Shown piece after piece: positions 30,001 to 42,000 of a stretch of 64,000 bases of DNA. The stretch is from positions 155,916,333 to 155,980,332 of the forward strand of contig CM019065.1 in the NCBI GenBank assembly GCA_009667805.1. Reading direction: 5' to 3'. Each line of letters starts with the position of its first letter. Within the stretch, counting starts at the first letter, position 1. Made by a program: the position numbers and the translations under genes. The DNA comes from Leptobrachium leishanense (lineage: Eukaryota > Chordata > Amphibia > Anura > Megophryidae). A model generated the notes under the pieces. It searched no databases, had not been told where the DNA came from, and was given only the letters and a program-made list of their open reading frames with translations.

Positions 30001-33000
30001 GTAAAAATTCCAGATAATGGTCAAACTCTCGCATCTTTAAAAGCATTTTACAGTTAATTAAACATGAGCTCCTAATTACAAGTTGCTGCACCTCAGAATG
30101 ACCTTTTTATTTTCTAAGTTTCCCAATCATTATTTATTATTACCTATTGTTTTTTTTTACTTTACATTTTATTCTCTTCGACAACCATATTTGATAGCTA
30201 AGGAATTCCTTTTTCTTTTGACAAAACAAAATGGCTTGGAAATATTCTACAGCCTGCATTTTGACTGATCCTCACCCAGGTTTTAACCCACAAAGTCGCT
30301 TTTGCACGTGTGATTCAGCAACCTCCAATAATCATTTTGCCTATTGGTGGGATATTGAGTGAGGGGGAGCTTTTAACTCCTTTCTTATTTTGTGTAGGGA
30401 GATACCATCAAGTAATAATTTGCATGGACATAGCCTATATTGAAAACCACCATATATCTACTTCTTTAAATACATAGAAATTTAGATCTTCTGTGTGACC
30501 ATCACTGCTTATTTCAAATACAGGTCAACAGGAGAGATTTAAGCCACCAGAGAAAAGGATGAAGCTCTCTCACAATGTGGATTTTCCTATCAATGAACCA
30601 GTGAAAATTGTTGAGGTATCTATTTATGCAGCAAATTAACTTCAAATATGATAAATCTAATATGTGTGGAACCATAATGTAATTATCTTGGAGGTTCTTA
30701 AAAGGCACCCGTCATACATACCTCTCTGGTGCCACTTCCTGTCTCCTATAGGATGGGTGTTTGGATCTACTTGATGGGTAAAACGTCAGCAGCTCAAATC
30801 GGTTTGTCAATACAGTGCTATATGTCAAATTTACTCATTACCCTAGCCTAGATTCTTCCCGCATCACCTCTTCCCATGATAGATTGATTTCTCACACGCA
30901 GCCCCATTCTCTGGAACGCTCTCCCATGTACGGTCAGATTTTCCCCTAGTTTCCCTTCCTTCAAACGCTCCCTTAAGACATTCCTATTTAGGGAAGCCTA
31001 CCACCCGTCTCACTGACGCAACCAGTCCATCACTCTCACCTTTGCAGTCCATCACTCTCACCTTTGCAGTCCATCACTCTCACCTTTGCAGTCCATCACT
31101 CTCACCTTTGCAGTCCTCTCCTCCGGTTTCCACCCCCAACCCTTCTAGATTGTGAGTTCCCACAGGAATAGGGCCTTTGTTTCATCCTTTACTGGTTTGT
31201 CAAAATGTTGTTCAATGTATTGTAACCCTGTCTATGTTGGGCCCATTGTACAGCGCTGTGGAATATACTGGCGCTTTATAAATAAAGAATAATAATACCC
31301 TGCAAACTGTTGCATAATGAACAAGATAGAATTTGTAGTTTGTTAAGGTTTCAGTGTATATTACTATATTCGTAAAGAGACAACTTGATGAGCGGTATGT
31401 GGTGGGTGAAGTGTTTTGTAGCTTCATGTGTGTGCCCATGGTATGATATGACTTAGGTGTTCTTTGTACTAAAGGAAGCTGGGAAGGAGTCCTTGATGGA
31501 GAAATTTTAACATTGCGGGGGGGATTCTCCTTTTTACACGCTGCTATATTTGGTTGTGGTAGATTCCTTCTGAATATTAATCCTTATGCTCTGTTTTTTT
31601 TCCATAGGAAAATGATGCAGTAAATTTGTGTGAAAAAATCTCTGACTCGGATTGTTTAGTGGCTACAGGACCTTGTACCAGTCTCTCTGTGACTTCAGGT
31701 TAGTTGTGATGATTCTACAGTGATAAAGAAATCATTCTCTTCTCTGCATATAAAAGAATGACACAGGAATTTAAGGGTTTATTCACAAAGCACCGAAATT
31801 TCAGAGCTTTGCATTTCGGTGTGTTTTGCTGCATTTCAGTGGTTCCATTTAGCCGAAAATACAGTGAATTCACTATTTAGCGAGTAGTCACCCTAGTTTG
31901 CCGACATTGGAGTCACCGAAGCTGCATGAAAAAGTTGGCGAACATCGCAGAAAAGCACCGAAGTGGCCTTGGCGAATTCCACTGAAGGGGAAGGGGGGAG
32001 AAGTCTCCTATTGACCAAATATGAGTTTTAACCAATAAAAATGGTGTAAAATCTAAAAGGTCCTTTTAAAAATAATAGAAACATATGACACAAAATAAAA
32101 AGTCTTTGGAAATTTTCCTTATTTTTTCTTTTAAAAAAAAAAACTTTTTTTTTTTAATCTAAAAAAAAAAAGTCATTTTTTGCTGAAAACTTTTTTTAAA
32201 AAAATAATGAAAACCGATATTACGTTTTTTATATTGAATCCTATGGGATTCACCGGTTTATGCCTGTAGAACTGAAGCACCTAAAATCAGGGCATTTCGG
32301 CAGTCTGTGAATAGAAGACCCGATAGTCTATGGGGCAATTTCAGTGATGCCAAATTGCACTGTAGTTCACTGTCAATGCGCCTGAATTTAGAGAAATGAC
32401 AACTTTGTGAATAGACGACTTGTCCTGAAATTGCATCGAAAGGTGAAATTGACCATTCAGTGACCAATCCAGAGGTTACTGAATAGCCCCTATAGTGATT
32501 AAAAAAAAAGAGTTCTTCATGTTGGAAGGAGCTAGTATATAAGGCGCACATGTTTTAGGTCCATAAGAAGACGTTTGTAAACACTTCTTTTAAATAGGAA
32601 AAAGTTACTAAACGTAGGAAATAATGAAAGTTAGGAAAATGCTAATTTTTAACACTCTGTATTGTTTACCATACTTATGGTTAGAAAATCCATTTAATTG
32701 TCTTAATTACAAATGCTTAGCTTATAAGAAAGTTGGGCTGCTTTTCTTGCTATGTCTATATAAATCTACAGGTTTCAGAATAAAGAAATCTCTATGGCAC
32801 ACGAAGATATAAACACAAGTTTAAGGGTTTTTTGTTTGACTTCTTAGAGCAAACCTGTGATTCTCCTCTCCATGAAGAAGTTTTCATTGCACAGTCTCCA
32901 AAACGTCTGAAGAGGAAAGTTATGTTTAGAGATCCATTAAGTCCAAAATCTATGTCACCTTATCAAGTACCAAGAAATGAAGGTGCAACTGTTGCCTATC

Positions 33001-36000
33001 CCTGTCCTAAACCATGCCTTCGGCCGGCCTTGAAGAAATCCCCAAAGACTGCTCTTACGCTTACAGAGGTAAGGGACCTGGTGGAGGTCTGCAGGGGTTA
33101 ATTAGGTAACCCCATTTATTCTCACTGTTTTGACTGGAGTTTCCACGTAATCATAGGATATACTGTATATATATATATATCTCTATCCGTAAAATCCCTT
33201 ACATGATAGTTTTGTTTTGTTGTGCGAAAGCTTTTTTTAATGTTGTGAAAGGTTTGCTCCATCTAGTGGTTTCAGCCTTTATAACATATACATAGCTTTG
33301 AATTCTTAAGTATTCATTAGATTTTATAAAAACTGTAACGTCTAATACAGTTTTAGGTGGTAGAGCCAAACAGAATAGTTGCAGAATAGAGTGGTTCTTA
33401 AGCGATATTAACACAAACCTGAATTATAGGGTTTTTTCTTTGTTCCTAATCTATTAAAGTACAATTGCAGTTACACTGTAAACCCTCAACATATGGACTT
33501 TGCTATTTAAATAATGTTTACTCATTTTAGTGTGACTTTTAAAAATGGTTTCCTGCATTTTTATATTTCAGGAATATGAAGGGAAACTCCTTTATTGTAC
33601 AGAAGAATGTTCCTTAGACCAAGGTACTAATCTTTGTAATGTTTTCATATTTGAGAATGTTTGCTACATTCCTTTTGCCTAGTTAGAACCTGACAAATTA
33701 TTACAGTACACCAAATACGGAAGAAGTCCTACAACAGTAGAAAGCAAAATAAAAACAATAGATGAGCAATATTGAATAAACCTCACAAGATATAATGGAT
33801 AAATGAAGGCATCAAGAGACCCATGCTCTGAAACCTAATATTTGGCTTTTCACTGGAACAATCTCTGAGATGTTGCAAGGAAATCCATAAATGGTGGTCA
33901 GAAAGGAGGGATTGTATTAGCAAGAAATCCTATAAAGTCCAAAGTGATTTATCTGAGATATAAGTAATAAAATCAGCGATGGGATACATAGACGTTGTGA
34001 CAAGCAAAATATGATAATGTTTTGTGAATTAAATTCCCTTCACATGTTATCTCAGTGAAGTGGATAGAAACCTATTATCGTATTTTTCACTCCATAAAAC
34101 GCACCTAGTTTTTAGAGGAGGAAAACCGGAAAATAAATATTCTGAAATCAAATAGTGTAATAATGGATATACTGCCCCGGCTCATGGATACTGTCCCCCA
34201 GCTCATGGATATGCCCCAGCACATGGATACTGTCCCCCAGCTCATGGATATGCCCCAGCACATGGATACTGTCCCCCAGCACATGGATACTGTCCCCCAG
34301 CTTATGGATATGCCCCCCAGCTTATGGATATGCCCCAGCTCATGGATACTGTCCCCCAGCTCATGGATACTGTCCCCCAGCTCATGGATACTGTCCCCCA
34401 GCTCATGGATAATGCCCCAGCTCATGGATATTACCCCAGCTCGCTCATGGATGTGCCCCAGCTCGCTCATGGATGTGCCCCAGCTCGCTCATGGATGTGC
34501 CCCAGCTCGCTCATGGATGTGCCCCAGCTCGCTCATGGATGTGCCCCATCTCGCTCATGGATGTGCCCCAGCAGCTCATGGATATGCCTCCGCTCACCTG
34601 TTGCCACCGCGTTAGGCTCCCTCTGGGCGTGCGTCCGGCGGCAGGAAGCTTGGGCACTCGCCTGGGGGAGCCACGTGACCGCGATCTCGCGAGATCGTGG
34701 TCACGTGGCTCCCCCAGGCGAGTGCCCAAGCTTCCTGCCGCCGGACGCACGCTCAGAGGGAGCCTAACGCAGCGGCGACAGGTGAGCTGAGGCATATCAT
34801 GGGGCATTCGCTCCATAAGACTTTTTGGTGGAGAAAAGTGCGTCTTATGGAGCGAAAAATTGCCTGATCTTTAAGATGGTTGATCTGTGTAATGAAGTAC
34901 TCTCTGCATAGTGTATTGTATTTACTTGTCTTGAAAAGCCGCCGCCCATTGTGCTTAGTACTGGAAGAGTGCTGACATTCTGATTTCACTCATTAAATAG
35001 TACAAACAATAAAAAAAATCCCCTTGAGAGGGCTTTTTATTGTAGGACCTCTTAAGATTCGGGATTTGATGTAATGGATTCAATATAGGAAATCTGGAAT
35101 AGTCTCCGGGAAGCTTCTCCAACAAGTAAAAATTGAATATTTGTCACATTTGCTTTGAAAAAACTCCTATAGTTTGGTAAGGTCCTTTTTTGATTATTTA
35201 TGCACATAAACGAGAAATAAGAAATCAATACATACTTGAAAGGGGGCTCGGGAGAAAAAAAAAACGTTAGATTGGCTGAAATACCATGTTCACAATCACA
35301 TTTTCCCTAAAGCAAAATATATGAACAGAGCTGTCCTCCATTGTATCCTCCCTTTGCAAAGGATTTAAGATGGAAATAGTTGTATCCTGCATGCAGGTCT
35401 TAATCCTAGTGTAGTAATAGCAGACTCTGTCTTGTAGTTTTACATATTTCACCAGCCAACAAAATAGAAATATATTATGGCACTTGCCCCAAATTCCTGA
35501 ACATTTGGTATTTTATCAAATATTCTGCTGATTTTTATTTTGTTCTTGTTCCAGATGAAAATGTAAAGGTTGGATTAAGAGGACTGGCATGTGCCATAGA
35601 TTCTGTGAAGAAGAAAAAGGTAACATTTGGAAGGGAGCTGAGTCCTGAATTATTTGATAAAACTCTACCAGCAAACACTCCCGTTCGTCGAGGAAGCACA
35701 CCATACCGCTACGGCACTGCAGTCAGTGAGTCACCAGCCAAGTCATTTCTAGATGATTTTATTGAGCCACTGCCACAGCCAGACTTTGACAACGCAGTGA
35801 GTATTTCGAACATCCATTTTTGTATATCTAGGGCTGTATTCTTGCATAAGTGATCTGAATTTAGGGCAGCAGATTGCACAGGGCAGCTTTTTTCTCAATA
35901 TAGTTTCCTTCTATGTGCGGTCCAGTAGATTTGGAGTTTGCGGGTGTATAACAGCCACAAAGCAATATAACCCAGCAATAAGATTCTAATTGATAATAAA

Positions 36001-39000
36001 TGTTGGAAATCTCTTTTTAAAGAAGATGCTTTGTTTGGAAAAATTCGGTAGTTTAAAACACAAAGGATGAAGGTAAGTTTGAATTTTAATAAATGCCTCG
36101 GTGGCGAGTATTGCAGTCTCTTTTCTTGCTTTAATAAAACAAAAAGGGGAAAACAAAAACCATACAAAAAAAGTTCAAGAACAATATAAAAGCACACAGA
36201 TACACTATATTGCCAAAAGTATTCGCTCACCCATCCAAATAATCAGAATCAGGTGTTCCAATCACTTCCATGGCCACAGGTATATAAAATCAAGCACCTA
36301 GGCATGCAGACTGTTTTTACAAACATTTGTGAAAGAATGAGTCGCTCTCAGGAGCTCAGTGAATTCCAGCGTGGAACTGTGATAGGATGCCACCTGTGCA
36401 ACAAATCCAGTCATGAAATTTCCTCGCTCCTAAATATTCCAGTCAGCTGTATTATAAGAACGTGGAAGTGTTTGGGAACGACAGCAACTCCGCCACGAAG
36501 TGGTAAGCCACGTAAACTGACGGAGCGGGGTCATCGGATGCTGAGGCGCATAGTGCGCAGAGGTCGCCAACTTTCTTGCGTCGAACGCTACAGACCTCCA
36601 AACTTCATGTGGCCTTCAGATTAGCTCAAGAACAGTGCGCAGAGAGCTTCATGGAATGGATTTCCATGGTCGAGCAGCTGCATCCAAGCCATACATCGGC
36701 AAGTGCAATGCAAAGCGTTGGATGCAGTGGTGTAAAGCACGCCGCCACTGGACTCTAGAGCAGTGGAGACGCGTTCTCTGGAGTGACGAATCGCGCTTCT
36801 CCATCTGGCAGTCTGATGGACGAGTCTGGGCTTGGTGGTTGCCAGGAGAACGGTACTTGTCTGACTGCATTGTGCCAAGTGTAAAGTTTGGCGGAGGGTG
36901 GATTATGGCGTGGGGTTGTTTTTCAGGAGCTGGGCTTGGCCCCTTAGTTCCAATGAAAGGAACTCTGAATGCTTCAGCATACCAAGACATTTTGGACAAT
37001 TCCATGCTCCCAACTTTGTGGGAACAGTTTGGAGCTGGCCCCTTCCTCTTCCAACAGCACAAAGCAAGGTCCATAAAGACATGGATGAACTTGACTAGCC
37101 TGCACACAGTCCTGACCTCAACCCGATAGAACACCTTTGGGATGAATTAGAGCGGAGACTGAGAGCCAGGCCTTCTCGTCCAACATCAGTGTGTGACCTC
37201 ACAAATGCGCTTTTGGAAGAATGGTCAAAAATTCCCATAAACAAACTCCTAAACCTTGTGGACAGCCTTCCCAGAAGAATTGAAGCTGTTACAGCTGCAA
37301 AGGGTGGACCGACGTCCTATTGATCCCTATGGATTAGGAATGGGATGTCACTTCCTATGCGAGTCAAGGCAGGTGAGCGAATACTTTTGGCAATATAGTG
37401 TATATATCTAGACATTCCCAATCCCCCGTTCAAAATGGACCAGTCCCTTTTCCGGATCCTCTAAATAAATTCTAGAGCTTCCTCAAACCAAATCCAACAA
37501 AGGAACAGAAAAAATGAAAACGGAAATTCAATGCATAGAAAAAACAGCGAAGACGAAATCACCACAATATTCCAAAGAAAAAACCATACACCATGCCCAG
37601 ATGCCACCGCAACAGAAGGAAGAGAAGGTCATTACGAGGCTGGAAAAGAATGTGAAGGAAGGTTAGGATAAAAATTCGACACATAGGCAAAGAATGCCTA
37701 TGACCTATATTCCGCGCTAATATTGGGAGGGACGTGGAGGGCATTTCTCGCCCCTGAGTCCTTTATTAAAATTCTAACTTGCTTTCATCCTTAGGAAAAT
37801 TCTGTAATTTTAATACAATGACTCAGAGGCTCCTAATGCATGTTCAAAGTTCATCCACAACTGTGGATGACCAATGAACAATAGGTTTAAAATAAAAAGT
37901 CTGAAAAGTGGTCTCCCTGGACCAATCCGCGAACCTCAACAGATCAGAGTGAGCCCCAAAATGAGAAATATCTACCCTGTCCAACCCTAATAACCATTTA
38001 AGCTACCTTGCCAAAGATGATAGAACCTACCAGGGAGAAAGGAGGCTTAAAGGAAATCGACAAGGAGAAGCCACTTGTGATCTAAAAGAAGTACGGTTTT
38101 CGAAAACCTTTTAAGCAACTTTCACAGGACATAAAGCAGGTTGTAGAGGAAAGGCTGGATGCACTACAGACATAATAGACATTTTTGTACCACGGGAAAT
38201 GTCAAGGTGTGCCCCCTCAGGAACAAAGGACCTCATCTGGAAATCCAGAGCCTGGACATCACTCACTCACTTACAAGAGATAAGACACAACAGGGACAAC
38301 AACTTTGCAGAAAGTTGTCGTAAAGACAGATCCTCATTAACGGGCCAACATTGTAAAAATCTGAGCAAAATGGCAACATCCCATGTGACCGAGTACCGCG
38401 GAAGTGGTGGAGGATGACCGAGGATACCCCCCCAATAAGTGACATGCTGAAAACCCATATGCTGGGCGTAACTATATGCATTTAGGGCCCTATTACATTC
38501 TTTGCGCAAAAATGTGCGCGTTCGCAAAAACGCATTAACTTGAGTGGTATTACGACGTTCGTGCAAACAATGCGTGTTAACGTCTAACGCGAGTGACCCT
38601 GCGCGAGTGCAAGTTCGTGTGCGCATCCCATACTTAACATTGTGATCGCAAATGCGTTTGTGCGCTGGTGCGCGCATGGTATTAAATCTTCGCGCAAACT
38701 TTAACGGACAACGTTTGCGCGCATATTTTTAACGTCTTTCAGAACCTGGTGTTAATGGCAAATTTGAACGTCCTGGCCGAAACCAAATACACCAGCCCAA
38801 AAAAAAATACGCAGCACAGTATAGTTACACATTCTACGCATACCCAACAATAAAATTGAGACGTTGCGCGTGTTTTGTTTTTTTTTATTGCTGCAGCATA
38901 TATCTGCAGATTGGCCAGGACCACCACTGTGACCCAAACTTGCCTGTCAAAGTCAATCTGATGATCCTTTTTATTTTGCTTTTGGATTCGTTTCTGGAGG

Positions 39001-42000
39001 AATGGGACAAGCTTGCCTGAGAATGTAGAGAAAAATTTCAGCTGGTTTGGGACTTTAACTATTTTGGGAACTGTGACTTTGCTTTACTCGGCTATCAACA
39101 TGTTCTGCTGGTCTGCCGCACAGCTCAATTTGACTGAGAGAGACCTGATTGACCAGGCGGAGAACTGGGGACGGTTATGTCTCCACTACACCTTTCGTTT
39201 AGCAGAAATTGCTGTCCTTATCATACTTTGGTACTTCTACAAAGAAAGATGGTTTTGAAGATTTCTGTTCGCCGCTCCGTGTGGTGCAACTTTTGGTGGG
39301 CTATGCCACTGCTATTGCCTTCATGCTCCTCTTCTACCAGTACTTTCACCCCTGTCGTTCTCTTTGTACGCACAATGTCTCAGACTACCTAATGTGTGTC
39401 TGCTGCAGAAATTCCATTGGAAAGGAGACTATTGTGTGAACATTTAATGTGTAGTGCACTATTTATAGCATTCACTGAGTATGTTGTGCACGGAGTCATG
39501 AAGTGTGGTGCTTTACATGTAATTTCAGATTTCTACATTTTGTATAGACTGGATTCTAACATTGTGGGGTGATTCCCCTTGGTCTATTTTCATAAGTAGG
39601 GAAAGGAGGGAACTCCACTAACATTTGTATTTCATTTTGGTATACAAATCTGATTCTGCAGCAAATCACTGCTTGCCACTGATGTTTTCTATAATAATGG
39701 CAAACTAGATGTGTTTCTTGTAAGTAATCTGTATTCTGCATTGGTAGACTCCCACCTAAAGCATAAAGAAAAGGTTTTTTACAGCGATTTTGAGACTATT
39801 GCTGCCCACTAAAAAATCGTTACAGCTTCATCTCGAACTATTTATTTATAAAGGATTTTACCAGGAAGGAAACATTGAGATTTCTCTCGTTTTCAAGTAT
39901 GTCCTGGGTTCAAGTACATTGAAGTGTTACATTTACAGAAATACAAAGTAATACAATGTAAGATATTAACAACACAAATATACAGATTAACAGAAAATAA
40001 ATATGTAGGAAATATAGTCACTAGGTTACATGTTTACAGGTGCATTCTGTATTGAGGTATGTTAACAGGGAAATTTTGAGTGACTTAAGACTGGTGGAAG
40101 ATTTGATGGTGTCTGGGAGGTTATTCCATAATTGTGGTGCTCTGTAGGAAAATGAGGACCGAGCCACTGTCTTTTTGTATTGTGGTATTGCAAGTAAGGT
40201 GCTGGTCCTGGATCGGAGGTTATAGGATGAGGGAGCTGCTGGGGGAAGCAGTCTATTCAGGTAGGGTGGCAGCTTCCCAGAGATGCTCTTAAACACCAGG
40301 CTGGAAAGGTGAAGGGTGCGTCTGGATTCTAGCGATGGCCAGTTTAGCTGTTTTAACATGTCACAATGGTGGGTCATGTAGTTACATTGTAAAGCAAAGC
40401 GGCAGAATAAGTTATACAGTGTAGTAAGTTTATGAAGGTGTGTTTGCGGGGCGGCTGCATACACTACATCTCCGTAATCAATAGCCGGCATAAGCATTTG
40501 CTGTACAATCTGCTTTCTTACCGCGGGACTCAGGCAGGATTTGTTTCTGTACAGGGCACCTAGTTTGGGGTAAAGTTTAGATGAGAGTTTTTCGATGTGG
40601 GGGCCAAAGGATAGATTAGGGTCCAACCACATACCTAGCTATTTGAGAGAAGTGACTGTGGTCAGTGTGCCATTTGATATTGTCCCAACACATAGATGGG
40701 GATTTTGCAATTTGTGTAGTTTAGGTGCTGTTCCAAAGAGCATCGTTACAGTTTTGTCAGTATTTAAAAAAAGTTTGTTGTTTTTGAACTATAGCTTTTA
40801 TGAATGAGCCTAATTATTAAACCTTTTTTTTTTTTTTTTTTGTGTGTGTGTGACCGAATTTATTAACTTCCAAAAGCACAAATATAACCACATGACTGAG
40901 TGTTAGAAACAAAACCTGTAGTGCTTTAGACAAGCAGAGACAGCAACAGCTTTACAGAGAGCATGTATACGGAAGACTGTCAGACATCATCCTCCTCCGA
41001 GTTTCTCAAGCTATTCAGGTAGGAATGGACATCGCTGTAGCCATGGTACCAAGCTAGTGGAAAAAGAATCGGCTTGTGTTATTTCCTCAACTGGACGCAC
41101 TACATGAGGAATGATTAAAGCACTTGGGCGGGAAGAGCGGCGTCTATGTGGAGTGGCTTCTTCAGCCATCAGATCCTCCTGCAACCTGTTCATCAGTTGC
41201 CTTTTCTGCTCAGTCTCAGACACTGGCTCCGCACCGCCCATTGAATGGGTCAGACGTCTGGTGGCACGCTCTGGGTTCCTCCTCTGCTGCTGAGGAGTTT
41301 TAGATCGAGGTCCCCTCCTGGTCCTTGGTGTGCTGCTGCCCGGCTCTATGGGGTCCGTCAAGCTTCTATGGAGTTTCTCCAAGTCTGCCATAAGTTTAGC
41401 AAGCATGGCTTTATTGTCCTCTGTTCTTGGCCCTTCTCTGTAAGAAGTTGGTCGACTGTTCGTCCTTAGAGTCCGAAGACACCTTTCGGACGGGCGGTGG
41501 GCTTGGAGTCTCAGGAGATGGACCAGTATTATTTTCCTCTGTTTCGTCTTCACTGCTTTCTGATGACATTGCAATGTTTTTGAAAGCCACTCTGAGTGAG
41601 AACCTGGTGGGGGTCCTTGATGAGGGGTCTTTTGACGGTGTCTTTTTTTTAAAACACTCTTAATTTGAGGCATCTTGTCTACAGCAAATAAAGCAGCAAG
41701 CCTGATCTATTTGAATTTGAATATACTCAGCCAATTATTAAACCTTTTTTATATTAATATTATTATGGGGTTTCTGTAAAGAGAATGGGTCGTGGCTGTT
41801 TCTATATTGGTTGGGTTGTTGTTCCTTTGGAAATTTAATTTTAATGTTTACTTTTAAAATGAAATAAGTTTATGAGCTGTGATGACCCAAAATAATCAGA
41901 TTGTCCTGAGGAGCCCAGATGTGGCTTCTACAGAACCTAAAATTGACCTCTCTGAACTTATTGACTGTAAGGATTTTCTTCCTCTGCTCAAAGCAAAATC

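Noticed and set aside
38955..39439. XK-family piece as an exon of a live gene
   Set aside because: Two stops precede it, a frame change lies in the middle, no further exons were found, and it lies inside a TTA-flanked transposon.
41011..41673. A 220-codon frame as a new gene
   Set aside because: It is a CDCA7-like retrocopy with target duplication, A-tail and frameshifts; the open frame mixes true and shifted parts.
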